From: Desulfotomaculum sp.
GTDB lineage: Bacteria; Bacillota; Desulfotomaculia; Desulfotomaculales; Ammonificaceae
Length of the DNA: 15,849 bases
Assembly: GCA_012961725.1 (NCBI GenBank)
Contig: DTYU01000272.1
Location: forward strand, 1-15,849
Direction: 5' to 3'
Positions 1 to 6,213 of the stretch are shown in pieces (positions within the stretch are counted from its first letter, which is position 1; each line of letters starts with the position of its first letter). Under the pieces are notes generated by a model that worked only from the letters and a program-made list of their open reading frames with translations, made no database searches and was not told the origin of the DNA. The translations under genes and the position numbers were made by a program.

Positions 1-651
1 ACAGCAGAGCACCGTAGTAGCAAAGACCTTGCATCAGGATCATTTGGCGCTTGGTGTTCCCGGCCGAGGTGGGTACCACCGCCGCGCCGATCCGCTCGGC
101 ACCGTAGTGCAGGCCCAGGCCGCCGGTAAACAGACCTTAACCGTAAGATACCTGCACCACATCTTCGGGAGTAGTATTGACAGAGCCAAGGGAACCCGTT
201 CGAGGCCGTAATGCAGCCCGAACCCTCCGGTAAACAGCCCGTAGGAAAAGCAAACCTGCGCTATGTCAACGCGCTTGACGCCTGCCGACGTAACGATTCG
301 CGCGACCAGCTCCGCCTAGGTCTGCAGGTCTTTTTTCGTATAACCGGCTACCGCGGGTTTACCGGTGGTGCCGGATGAGGCATGGAGGCGGACAACCCTA
401 TTTAGGGGGGTTGCGAGGAGACCGAAGGGGGAGTTGACCCGGAGGTCTTCTTTCGTAGTGAAGGGCAATCGCTCGATGTCTGAGAGCGATTCGATCTCTT
501 CTGGCTTGACACCGGCGTCGTCGAAGCGCCGGCGGTAGTACGGCACACGGTGATAAACCCGCTTTACCACTTGCTGTAGCCGCTCAAGCTGCAACAGACG
601 CAGTTCCTCACGGGAGAGCGTTTCGTATCTTCTGTTCCAGATAATCGGCAT
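1..651 (-). pseudogene. paaK: Phenylacetate-CoA ligase (paaK) pseudogene, chimera of two paralogues, cut by window edge
   Basis: Intact PaaK is a cytoplasmic adenylate-forming enzyme that joins aryl acids to CoA, about 430 residues. Reading leftward from an ATG at 651, the N-terminal part is clear, including the AMP-binding loop SSGTTGKPAVAGYT. The codon for the Trp of the expected WAELVARI has become TAG (316-318). The same frame continues through QVCFSYGLFTGGFGLHYG to about 200. At about 180-195 the homology jumps to a different frame and starts again at TPEDVVQVSYG, TAA (137-139), GLFTGGLGLHYGAERIGAAVVP, so the same protein segment occurs twice with diverged DNA. A further frameshift lies near 25-35, since MQ is followed in another frame by VFATTVLCC. 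I see two nonsense codons and two frameshifts. I infer that two neighbouring paaK paralogues collapsed into one dead locus. The remaining C-terminal part lies beyond the window. Confidence 0.88.
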
Positions 652-710
652 CCTCCCCAGAGAGACACAATCGGCAGGAATAAGCAAGGCAGCTAACGAG
701 TTGGCATAAT

Positions 711-1019
711 TTATAACACAGAAGCCATGTACTGCATATACTCCGAAGGAAGCTGGCTTATCCCCTTCTTACCGGGTGTTGAAACCGGCCCCCGCTTGCG
801 GCTAAGTATGTTTTTGAGCTGCGGTATCGTTATCTCCCCGGAATGAACCGAAGCCGCAAGCAGAATCACTGCACTGCCGTCCTTCGCAGCATCGAGGAAC
901 TGTTTGGGTTTGCCTGCAACGCCGGAAGCGACAACCGGGACCTTTACGGTTGCTTTTACCTTTGTTTCACTTATGTAGGAAAAGAGGGAAGCTGCGCGAA
1001 TGGTAGCGTAGCCAAACAA
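711..1019 (-). pseudogene. hisF: hisF relic (C-terminal fragment of imidazole glycerol phosphate synthase cyclase subunit)
   Basis: HisF is a (beta-alpha)8 barrel of about 250 residues that makes the imidazole ring in histidine synthesis. The minus-strand frame here encodes VPVVASGVAGKP, then LAASVHSGEITIPQLKN and a closing GPVS. These match the last third of HisF, usually (I/V)PVIASGGAG and LAASIFHFGE(I/Y)TI. The second Gly of the phosphate-binding SGGAG is Val, one residue is missing in the AASIFHFGE block, and the frame runs about 24 residues past the normal end. The first two thirds of the protein are absent: residues before the match look unrelated, and no other his gene is adjacent. An automatic annotation would probably call a 102-residue hypothetical protein. 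Assignment is by remembered family motifs, so moderately sure. Confidence 0.65.
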
Positions 1020-1125
1020 AATGAAATTTCAAATGTAATGCCTGCCGTTGCCGAAAGCCATAGCTTTGCGCGTACTTTCAGGGAATGATCTCAAAACCAC
1101 TTTGCCTTGGGCGCTTCTTAAGGCC

Positions 1126-1158
1126 AAGCGGGCCCTGCGGAAAAAGCGGGGCCCGCTT
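1126..1158. repeat. GC-rich 10-bp inverted repeat after the YkgJ gene
   Basis: AAGCGGGCCC (1126-1135) is perfectly complementary to GGGCCCGCTT (1149-1158), with a 13-base loop. It sits 7 bases beyond the stop of the minus-strand YkgJ gene, where a terminator is expected. No U-run follows it on either strand, so intrinsic termination is only a possibility. Confidence 0.5.
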
Positions 1159-1164
1159 TGCGCT

Positions 1165-1974
1165 TTACCCCTCGAGAATGACCTGACGGATGCGGTCTGT
1201 TAGCGGCACTTCTGTATTGCCGGGTGTTGTGCCCGCAAGCGGGCCACAGCCGAAGGTGGCCGCCATTTCCGTGAGGACCGCCCTGACTGCTTTTAGGCGG
1301 CGGCGGTAAAAGGTTTCGTGGTCCATGCCCTCCTCGCCGATTGCGAGTTTCTTCCTGAGAAGGTCGGGCATGAAGAGAAGCGGCATCAGCATCCGGGCAG
1401 TGTTTGGGCTAAGCCACGCGCGGCAGTTCAGTGTCTCTGTGGCATACTGAACCAAAGAAAGGTACAAATCCGACAGTTCATAATACTTGCACGCCCCGGA
1501 TTCTTTGAGCCATTCCTTGACTGTCCACGTCCGGTTTCCCTCATGTCCCAAACAGAACTCCATTCGCTCCACCATAAACAGTCTCTCTTGGATCTGCGGG
1601 GTTTCGCCTGGATCTTCAATTCGCACCGCACGGCCGATCGGGTAAGTGCGACAGTTTCGCGGTCGGGCTTCGTAGATGCTGCAGCGCCCATCCTCAAGCA
1701 GGAAAGCGCAGTTCCCTCTTTCCGCGTGGTTGAGCCATACAAAGGGCCAGTGTGAGGAAGTGCCAAAATCGTAATTACAGAAAATCTGGAGAAAGTCGGC
1801 TCCCGAGAGTCTGATATGCCTCGCCATCACCTCGACATCCCAGGGGTCAAGAAGGATCGTGATAAGACGGCAGCACTTGCCCATGCACTTGCTGCTGCAT
1901 TCAAATCTGAAAATATCCTCGGGTTTAACCTCTTGGCGAGCAACATCGCCGGTAACGTCGGTACTTGATACCAA
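1165..1974 (-). CDS. YkgJ-family (UPF0153) cysteine-cluster protein
   Basis: This is a 269-residue soluble protein of the YkgJ family, often labelled Fe-S oxidoreductase or zinc/iron-chelating domain protein; the biochemical role of the family is not firmly known. The cluster is complete: C26-x3-C30-x3-C34-C35, then C89, C98 and C108 within RPRNCRTYP, giving at least seven candidate metal ligands. The C-terminal ~150 residues are largely helical-looking and show no domain I recognise. The start is TTG at 1974, because a GAGGAGG ribosome binding site lies 8 bases upstream and no better start exists. The gene is monocistronic and divergent from the HD-GYP gene. It may have its own promoter near 2015-2044. 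The family is confident, the function is not. Confidence 0.85.
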   Translation of the reverse strand: MVSSTDVTGDVARQEVKPEDIFRFECSSKCMGKCCRLITILLDPWDVEVMARHIRLSGADFLQIFCNYDFGTSSHWPFVWLNHAERGNCAFLLEDGRCSIYEARPRNCRTYPIGRAVRIEDPGETPQIQERLFMVERMEFCLGHEGNRTWTVKEWLKESGACKYYELSDLYLSLVQYATETLNCRAWLSPNTARMLMPLLFMPDLLRKKLAIGEEGMDHETFYRRRLKAVRAVLTEMAATFGCGPLAGTTPGNTEVPLTDRIRQVILEG

Positions 1975-2014
1975 CTTGCGTGCCTCCTCAATAAATCAAT
2001 ATTGGTTATCTTAA

Positions 2015-2044
2015 AGCCTACTTTGTATTCATTTCTCGTGTCAA
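2015..2044 (-). promoter_or_regulatory. Possible promoter of the YkgJ gene
   Basis: On the minus strand a perfect TTGACA (2039-2044) is followed after 18 bases by TAGGCT (2015-2020), a poor -10 element. Position and direction suit the YkgJ gene, about 40 bases upstream of its start. Confidence 0.35.
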
Positions 2045-2110
2045 TGGTTATTTGGCCGATTTAAATTCGGTGAGCGCTAACAAAAGAATGAAAGCATCCA
2101 AAACTTCCGG

Positions 2111-2139
2111 CCCGGCACTCAGACAGAGTGAGTGCCGGG
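2111..2139. repeat. 10-bp inverted repeat between divergent genes
   Basis: CCCGGCACTC (2111-2120) pairs perfectly with GAGTGCCGGG (2130-2139), with a 9-base loop. It lies in the 276-base gap between the divergent YkgJ and HD-GYP genes. No U-run follows on the plus strand; the minus strand continues with a short T-containing stretch only. It may be a protein-binding palindrome or a leftover terminator. The rest of the gap (1975-2250) shows only weak promoter-like sequences. Confidence 0.55.
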
Positions 2140-2192
2140 TACAGGTGTTAAGCAGAAAACTACCGAAAAAATATCGCTGATTCACTAAACTT

Positions 2193-2221
2193 TTCGCTGT
2201 TCAACCGATATATGGTATATA
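2193..2221 (+). promoter_or_regulatory. Possible extended -10 promoter for the HD-GYP gene
   Basis: TGgTATATA (2213-2221) resembles an extended -10 element. TTCGCT, 17 bases upstream (2193-2198), is a poor -35. A start of transcription near 2228 would leave a leader of about 23 bases containing the G-rich ribosome binding site. Confidence 0.35.
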
Positions 2222-2250
2222 GGTATATGAACGGGGGGTGGGGAACAGCC

Positions 2251-3369
2251 TTGCGCAAGATTCATATCAGCGTTCTGCAACCCGGAATGCGGGTAGGACG
2301 TGCACTTTATAACTCCTCCGGGCAGTTGCTTCTCAGCGCCGGTACCATTCTGACCCGAAAGACCATCGCGCGGTTGGAGATGGCGGCTATACCCGCTGTT
2401 TACGTCGATGATGGATTCCTGAAAGACCCTGCGATCGTAGATGTGGTTTCGGAAGAGATCAGAGTGCAGGCTGTACGCCAGGTCCGTGAGCTTCTTGCGG
2501 AGGCGGCGGTTCCCGGGACAGGCACGGCTGTCGTAGCAATTAGTGAGATCAAAGAAACGGTCAGCGAGATCATCGACCAGTTGCTAAAAAATCCCGATGT
2601 GGTTTTCAATCTTATCGATATCCGGGCAATCGACGACTACACCTTTGGCCATTCCGTCAGTGTCTCCGTCCTGTCTCTCCTTACCGGTATAACCTTAGGC
2701 TACAGCCGCGAGGAGCTTCTTGCGTTAGGCATGGGTGCTTTGCTCCACGATGTGGGAAAAACGGTCATACCCGATTCGATTCTGAACAAAGCCGGCAAGC
2801 TTTCCCCGGAGGAGTTTGCGCTGGTGCGCGAACACCCCGAGCGCGGCTTTAGGATGCTGCTCCAGATCCCCGGGGTAAGTGCATCTTCTGCCCTGATAGC
2901 CCTCCAGCACCACGAGCGTTACCAGGGGCAGGGCTACCCGCGCGGGTTGAGGGGAGACGAAATTCACGAATTTGCTGTCATCTGCGGTGTTGCCGACGTC
3001 TTTGACGCCCTCGTGGCGGACAGGGTTTACCGCAGGGCTTATCCGGTACACGAAGCGTATGAACTTATCGCCGGGTCAGGGAATTTCCTTTTCGATTACC
3101 GTATAGTACAAGCCTTTTTGCAGAACGTTGCGGCATATCCGGTGGGAACGCTGGTTCGCCTGTCAACGGGGGAAACCGGGGTAGTGATAGAGGCGAGGCG
3201 GGGCATGGCCCTCTATCCGAAAGTGCGAATTCTATTTGATCGGGAAGGTTCCGCGTGTGAACCGTATGAAATGGACCTCTGGAAGGAACGGGAGGTGCTC
3301 ATCTCGGGGGTGGTAGAGGGAGATTTAGGTACGAGACGTACAGCAGAGAAACAGCCGCTGGATTCTTGA
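2251..3369 (+). CDS. HD-GYP domain cyclic-di-GMP phosphodiesterase-like protein
   Basis: This 372-residue cytoplasmic protein has a complete HD-GYP domain, the family that hydrolyses c-di-GMP. Metal and signature residues are present: H134, H166-D167 in LLHDVGK, H195 in HPERG, H220-H221, and GQGYPRGL with GYP at 228-230, then D249 in VADVFDAL. Residues 1-110 form the usual N-terminal module, opening with a motif of the type ISVLQPGMRVGRALY and a basic-then-acidic helical stretch. The last ~50 residues are beta-rich (VGTLVRLSTGETGVV). No membrane segment, receiver or PAS domain is seen, so the input signal is unknown. TTG at 2251 is chosen over ATG 2227 and GTG 2212: a G-rich site (2233-2243) sits 7 bases before it and the family N-terminus begins there. 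It ends about 100 bases before the ribosomal operon promoter, and no convincing terminator separates them. Confidence 0.92.
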   Translation: MRKIHISVLQPGMRVGRALYNSSGQLLLSAGTILTRKTIARLEMAAIPAVYVDDGFLKDPAIVDVVSEEIRVQAVRQVRELLAEAAVPGTGTAVVAISEIKETVSEIIDQLLKNPDVVFNLIDIRAIDDYTFGHSVSVSVLSLLTGITLGYSREELLALGMGALLHDVGKTVIPDSILNKAGKLSPEEFALVREHPERGFRMLLQIPGVSASSALIALQHHERYQGQGYPRGLRGDEIHEFAVICGVADVFDALVADRVYRRAYPVHEAYELIAGSGNFLFDYRIVQAFLQNVAAYPVGTLVRLSTGETGVVIEARRGMALYPKVRILFDREGSACEPYEMDLWKEREVLISGVVEGDLGTRRTAEKQPLDS

Positions 3370-3468
3370 CCATGAGCAGTTGATACAGAGCCTGATGTAT
3401 AGATGCCTTCCGCGATTGCATACAAATATAGCGTTCTTCAGATCGCCTGTAAGAGGGACAGAAAACAG

Positions 3469-3497
3469 TTGACAGCGGCTATTGCTTGTGCTAAATT
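3469..3497 (+). promoter_or_regulatory. Strong sigma-A-type promoter of the rpmG-secE-nusG-rplKAJL operon
   Basis: TTGACA (3469-3474) is a perfect -35. After 17 bases comes TAAATT (3492-3497), preceded by TGC, an extended -10. The predicted start near 3504 gives a leader of about 60 bases to rpmG, containing an 8-T run at about 3531-3538. Confidence 0.8.
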
Positions 3498-3563
3498 ACT
3501 TAGGGCGTGGTTTGAAATCGATGACGCGTCTTTTTTTTACTTTTTGTCAGGACGGGTGGTAGG

Positions 3564-3713
3564 ATGCGAGTCACCATTACGCTTGCTTGCACCCAGTGCA
3601 AACGGCGGAACTATACTACAACTAAAAACAAGAAGAACGACCCGGGGAGGATTGAGTTAAAAAAGTACTGCCGGTGGTGCGGAACCCACACTCCGCACAA
3701 GGAGACGAAATAG
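3564..3713 (+). CDS. rpmG: 50S ribosomal protein L33
   Basis: This is a 49-residue basic protein of the large subunit, the usual L33 length. It is the zinc-binding (C+) type, with C9-x2-C12 (CTQC) and C36-x2-C39 (CRWC), and ends GTHTPHKETK, typical of L33. The ATG follows a GGGTGGTAGG stretch, a purine-rich but closely spaced ribosome binding site; a better-placed AGGAC lies a little further up. It is the first gene of the operon, 19 bases before secE, which is the standard bacterial order. Four intact cysteines imply zinc dependence. Confidence 0.95.
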   Translation: MRVTITLACTQCKRRNYTTTKNKKNDPGRIELKKYCRWCGTHTPHKETK

Positions 3714-3732
3714 CTTCAGTGAGGGTGAAAAA

Positions 3733-4116
3733 ATGGCCGTCATAAAGACAACTAAGGAGAGAAAAGGGCGCAGCGCGGTGCAGAAGGCCGCGGGGCCGCA
3801 AAAAAACAGGAAGGCGAAGCAACCGAAGAAGTCTCCGGGCGCCCCGGGGCCAAAAGCCTCCGGCTTGAAAGCGGTCCGGCAGGAAACCGTCAGGCGCGAG
3901 CCTGTTAAAAGGCATTCGAATCTCAAAGGGCGCATAACGAGTGTCCGGCAGTTTTTTTCAGGAGTCTGGCAGGAGCTGAAGAAAGTACACTGGCCGACGC
4001 GGCGGGAGGTCGCGATCTATACGGGTGTGGTGCTTGCGGTGGTAACCATCGTGATGATTATTATTTGGATTGCTGATTCCATCTTCAGCCAGCTACTAAG
4101 GCTGATCGTTGCGTAG
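3733..4116 (+). CDS. secE: Preprotein translocase subunit SecE with long basic N-terminal extension
   Basis: SecE is the small membrane subunit that clamps SecY in the SecYEG channel. The conserved part is residues 68-127: an amphipathic helix with FFSGVWQELKKVHWPTR, the family signature, then a single transmembrane segment (about 98-118, GVVLAVVTIVMIIIWIADSI). The first ~65 residues are Lys/Ala/Pro/Gly-rich and look disordered, against about 59 residues for the whole of B. subtilis SecE. The ATG has a GAGGGTG site upstream. No strong internal start is evident, so I keep the long form, though initiation further in cannot be excluded. It lies between rpmG and nusG in the conserved order. Confidence 0.93.
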   Translation: MAVIKTTKERKGRSAVQKAAGPQKNRKAKQPKKSPGAPGPKASGLKAVRQETVRREPVKRHSNLKGRITSVRQFFSGVWQELKKVHWPTRREVAIYTGVVLAVVTIVMIIIWIADSIFSQLLRLIVA

Positions 4117-4149
4117 ATTCTTCCCGGCCTCAAATCGGGGGCTGCCCTT

Positions 4150-4184
4150 AAGGAGGTGAGGGGGGCGGTTGCCTCCCTGCCGTG
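4150..4184 (+). promoter_or_regulatory. nusG ribosome binding site apparently bridged by an mRNA hairpin
   Basis: A perfect Shine-Dalgarno AAGGAGGTG (4150-4158) lies 23 bases before the GTG start (4182), too far to work in a linear mRNA. The bases between fold into an 8-bp stem: AGGGGGGC (4159-4166) with GCCTCCCT (4171-4178), one G-U pair, loop GGTT. Folding leaves only TG plus GCC between AGGAGG and GTG, about 5 bases. An in-frame TAA (4149-4151) and the lack of any start codon between it and 4182 rule out a longer nusG. Confidence 0.6.
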
Positions 4185-4709
4185 AGCAAGCAATGGTACG
4201 TCGTGCATACTTATTCCGGCTACGAAAACAAGGTCAAGGCGAACTTGGAGAAGCGGATCGCCTCGATGCACATGGAAGGCAGGATTAACCAGATCGTTGT
4301 GCCGGAAGAAGACGAAGTTGAGATAAAAGACGGCAAAAAGAGGATCACCAAGCGAAGAATTTTCCCCGGATACATCCTCGTGGAGATGGAGATGACCGAT
4401 GAATCCTGGTACGTGGTCCGGAACACTCCGGGGGTTACGGGATTTGTGGGGAGCGGAAACAAGCCGGTGCCCCTGACGGAGGCCGAAGCGGAGCTGATAC
4501 TGAAACAGGCGCAGGGAGAAATACCACGGGTGCGGATCGACCTGACACCGGGGGAAAAAATCAGGGTTACCTCAGGGCCGTTCCAGAATTTCATTGGCGT
4601 TATCGAGGAGATTAATACCGAAAAGGCCAAGCTGAAAGTAATGATCTCCATGTTTGGCCGGGAAACACCGATAGAACTTGACTACTCCCAGGTGGAAAAG
4701 ATAATTTAA
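4182..4709 (+). CDS. nusG: Transcription termination/antitermination factor NusG
   Basis: NusG binds the clamp of RNA polymerase, affects pausing and elongation, and links polymerase to the ribosome or Rho. The 175-residue length is typical. The N-terminal NGN domain begins KQWYVVHTYSGYENKV (residues 3-18), with the FPGYILVEM core and NTPGVTGFVG. The C-terminal KOW domain has PGEKIRVTSGPFQNFIGVI and ends YSQVEKI. The start is GTG at 4182: it is the only candidate that keeps the conserved N-terminus, and its ribosome binding site is unusually distant (see the separate entry). Only 17 bases separate its stop from rplK, so it is cotranscribed with the ribosomal genes. Confidence 0.97.
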   Translation: MSKQWYVVHTYSGYENKVKANLEKRIASMHMEGRINQIVVPEEDEVEIKDGKKRITKRRIFPGYILVEMEMTDESWYVVRNTPGVTGFVGSGNKPVPLTEAEAELILKQAQGEIPRVRIDLTPGEKIRVTSGPFQNFIGVIEEINTEKAKLKVMISMFGRETPIELDYSQVEKII

Positions 4710-4726
4710 GCGGGGGTGAAACAGAA

Positions 4727-5155
4727 TTGGCAAAAAAGGTCCGGGCGATAATCAAGCTTCAGATTCCGGCAGGTAAAGCCACCCCGGCACCGCCCGTTGG
4801 CCCGGCTTTGGGGCAGCACGGGGTTAACATCATGGCTTTTGTGAAGGACTACAACGACCGCACCGCTGCCCAAGCAGGACTCATAATTCCGGTGGAGATA
4901 ACGGTTTACGAGGACCGGTCCTTCAGTTTCGTCTGCAAGACGCCGCCGGCAGCGGTGCTCTTGAAGAAGGCGGCGGGTGTCGAGAAGGCGTCCGGGGAGC
5001 CGAACATAAAGAATGTAGGGAAGGTGCCCCGGTCAAAGGTCCGGGAAATCGCGGAGTTGAAGATGCCTGATTTGAACGCGGGTTCGGTTGAAGCGGCGAT
5101 GCGCATGGTCGAGGGTACCGCTAAGAGCATGGGCATCGAGATTGTTGAAGGCTAA
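4727..5155 (+). CDS. rplK: 50S ribosomal protein L11
   Basis: L11 forms the base of the L7/L12 stalk with 23S rRNA helices 43-44 and takes part in the factor-binding GTPase centre and in stringent sensing. It has 142 residues, the family norm. The N-terminal domain has KLQIPAGKATPAPPVGPALGQ and GVNIMAFVKDYN; the proline-rich linker region follows KTPPAAVLLKKAAG. The C-terminal rRNA-binding domain ends GTAKSMGIEIV. The start is TTG, 9 bases after a GGGGGTG site, and gives the conserved AKKVRAIIKLQ beginning. It lies in the nusG-rplK-rplA order shared by most bacteria. Confidence 0.97.
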   Translation: MAKKVRAIIKLQIPAGKATPAPPVGPALGQHGVNIMAFVKDYNDRTAAQAGLIIPVEITVYEDRSFSFVCKTPPAAVLLKKAAGVEKASGEPNIKNVGKVPRSKVREIAELKMPDLNAGSVEAAMRMVEGTAKSMGIEIVEG

Positions 5156-5157
5156 CC

Positions 5158-5197
5158 GGTAAGGTCATATGATGGGAGGAGTTCGACTCCGGTTACC
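5158..5197 (+). promoter_or_regulatory. Hairpin in the rplK-rplA gap, possible L1 autoregulatory site
   Basis: GGTAA (5158-5162) can pair with TTACC (5193-5197), and inside it GGAGT (5178-5182) pairs with ACTCC (5186-5190). This leaves a large asymmetric internal loop (5163-5177). It ends right before the rplA Shine-Dalgarno (AAGGAGG). L1 is known in other bacteria to repress its own operon by binding mRNA that mimics its rRNA site; the link here is inference from location and shape. Confidence 0.35.
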
Positions 5198-5211
5198 AAG
5201 GAGGAATTGGC

Positions 5212-5907
5212 TTGCCAAGATACGGGAAGAAGTATCAGGAAGCTCGAAAGCAGGTGGAAAGAACCAAGCTTTATGACCCCCTCGAAGCGATGGAGCTGAT
5301 CAAGAAGGTTTCACCGTCGAAGTTTGATGAGACGGTTGAAGCGGCCGTGAAATTAGGGGTGGATCCGCGTCATGCCGACCAGATGGTGCGCGGCGCGGTG
5401 GTGTTGCCGCACGGAACGGGCAAAACCCGGCGGGTGGCGGTCTTCGCCCGCGGCGAAAAGGCCAAAGAGGCCGAGGCTGCGGGCGCCGATTTCGTTGGGG
5501 CGGAAGACCTGATCGCCCGCGTGCAGGAAGGATGGCTTGGCTTCGACGTGGCCATCGCCACCCCTGATGTGATGGGAATGGTTGGTAAAGTAGGGCGTAT
5601 TTTAGGTCCGCGCGGGCTGATGCCGAACCCCAAGACGGGGACGGTCACGTTCGATATCGCCCATGCCGTTACCGAGGTGAAGGCGGGGAAGATCGAGTAC
5701 CGGGTTGATAAGGCGGGAATCATTCACGCCCCCATCGGAAAGGTCTCTTTCGAGGCCGAGAAGCTGGTGGACAACCTGCGTACCTTAGTCGAGGCACTGC
5801 TGCGTGCAAAGCCGGCGGCGGCGAAAGGCCAGTATTTGAAGGGAATCAGTATCTCCTCAACGATGGGACCGGGGGTCAAGGTTAATGCGCTGAAGGTAGT
5901 CTCCTAA
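5212..5907 (+). CDS. rplA: 50S ribosomal protein L1
   Basis: L1 forms the mobile L1 stalk that moves deacylated tRNA out through the E site, and is often an mRNA-binding autoregulator. At 231 residues it is of usual length. Recognisable blocks are KYQEARKQV, the KFDETVEAAVKLGVDPRHADQ segment, VVLPHGTGK, and the signature GRILGPRGLMPNPKTGTVT, followed by KAGKIEYRVDKAGIIH and the C-terminal STMGPGVKVN. The start is TTG at 5212, behind an excellent AAGGAGG site 7 bases away, giving the family N-terminus PRYGKKYQ. It is followed by the rplJ leader, not directly by rplJ. Confidence 0.97.
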   Translation: MPRYGKKYQEARKQVERTKLYDPLEAMELIKKVSPSKFDETVEAAVKLGVDPRHADQMVRGAVVLPHGTGKTRRVAVFARGEKAKEAEAAGADFVGAEDLIARVQEGWLGFDVAIATPDVMGMVGKVGRILGPRGLMPNPKTGTVTFDIAHAVTEVKAGKIEYRVDKAGIIHAPIGKVSFEAEKLVDNLRTLVEALLRAKPAAAKGQYLKGISISSTMGPGVKVNALKVVS

Positions 5908-5924
5908 CAGGGAGTGCTTTAGAT

Positions 5925-6149
5925 TCTGACAAATACCGCTGCGGGCGGTTAAGGAGCAGTACGGGTGGTTCCAGAGGGGCCAAGTTGTTCTAACCGAGTC
6001 TCTGTTCCAACCTCTCACCTCTGGCCTCCCGCTTCTAAGATGCCGTAGACAGTTGGTGCTTATTGCTTAAAGGCGGTTTTTTGCGCCGCCAACCGAGGCC
6101 GGATCAAGTTACGGGATCCTCATGTGTCTGCGGGTCCCCTTTTCTTTTT
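5925..6149 (+). promoter_or_regulatory. Ribosomal protein L10 leader (rplJL attenuator RNA)
   Basis: This covers most of the 306-base gap between rplA and rplJ. Its 3' part carries the L10-binding signature: CCGTAGACAG (6043-6052), GTTGG (6052-6056), TGCTTATTGCTTAA, a GGCGG/CCGCC hairpin (6072-6076 with 6086-6090) and CCAACCGAGG (6089-6098). Upstream elements are an ACCGC/GCGGT hairpin (5935-5939, 5945-5949) and a long-range CCAGAGG/CCTCTGG stem (5971-5977, 6018-6024). In B. subtilis the L10-L12 complex binds this leader and promotes attenuation of rplJL; the same is inferred here because an intrinsic terminator follows. GGATC (6101-6105) can pair with GATCC (6115-6119), which would break the terminator stem. 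Confidence 0.82.
6113..6149 (+). terminator. Attenuator terminator of the rplJ leader
   Basis: GGGATCC (6113-6119) pairs with GGGTCCC (6132-6138), including one G-U pair, with a 12-base loop. It is followed by C and the T-rich stretch TTTTCTTTTT (6140-6149). It lies between the L10-binding element and the rplJ ribosome binding site, the expected place for a regulated terminator. Confidence 0.7.
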
Positions 6150-6213
6150 GGGGCGCGCCCGCCTGGCTGCAGGAAGAGGAAGGCTTCTGCTTGCGAAAGG
6201 AGGTGAAACGGGT

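Noticed and set aside
29..211. 60-codon plus-strand open frame
   Set aside because: Antisense to the paaK pseudogene; no ribosome binding site and no resemblance to a known protein.
843..1088. 81-codon plus-strand open frame
   Set aside because: Lies opposite the hisF relic, whose motif match explains the coding-like signal.
3504..3546. Possible attenuator or terminator around the T8 run in the rpmG leader
   Set aside because: Only a 4-bp GCGT/ACGC stem can be drawn before the T-run, too weak to support termination.
3370..3563. tRNA gene, as often found next to rpmG-secE
   Set aside because: No cloverleaf or TTCRANNC-type T-arm could be found in the gap.
3403..3660. 85-codon frame ahead of rpmG
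   Set aside because: Spans the operon promoter and overlaps rpmG in another frame; no family match.
6124..6213. 30-residue N-terminal extension of L10 from GTG 6124
   Set aside because: It starts within the attenuator terminator and lacks a ribosome binding site, while ATG 6214 has a perfect one and the family N-terminus.
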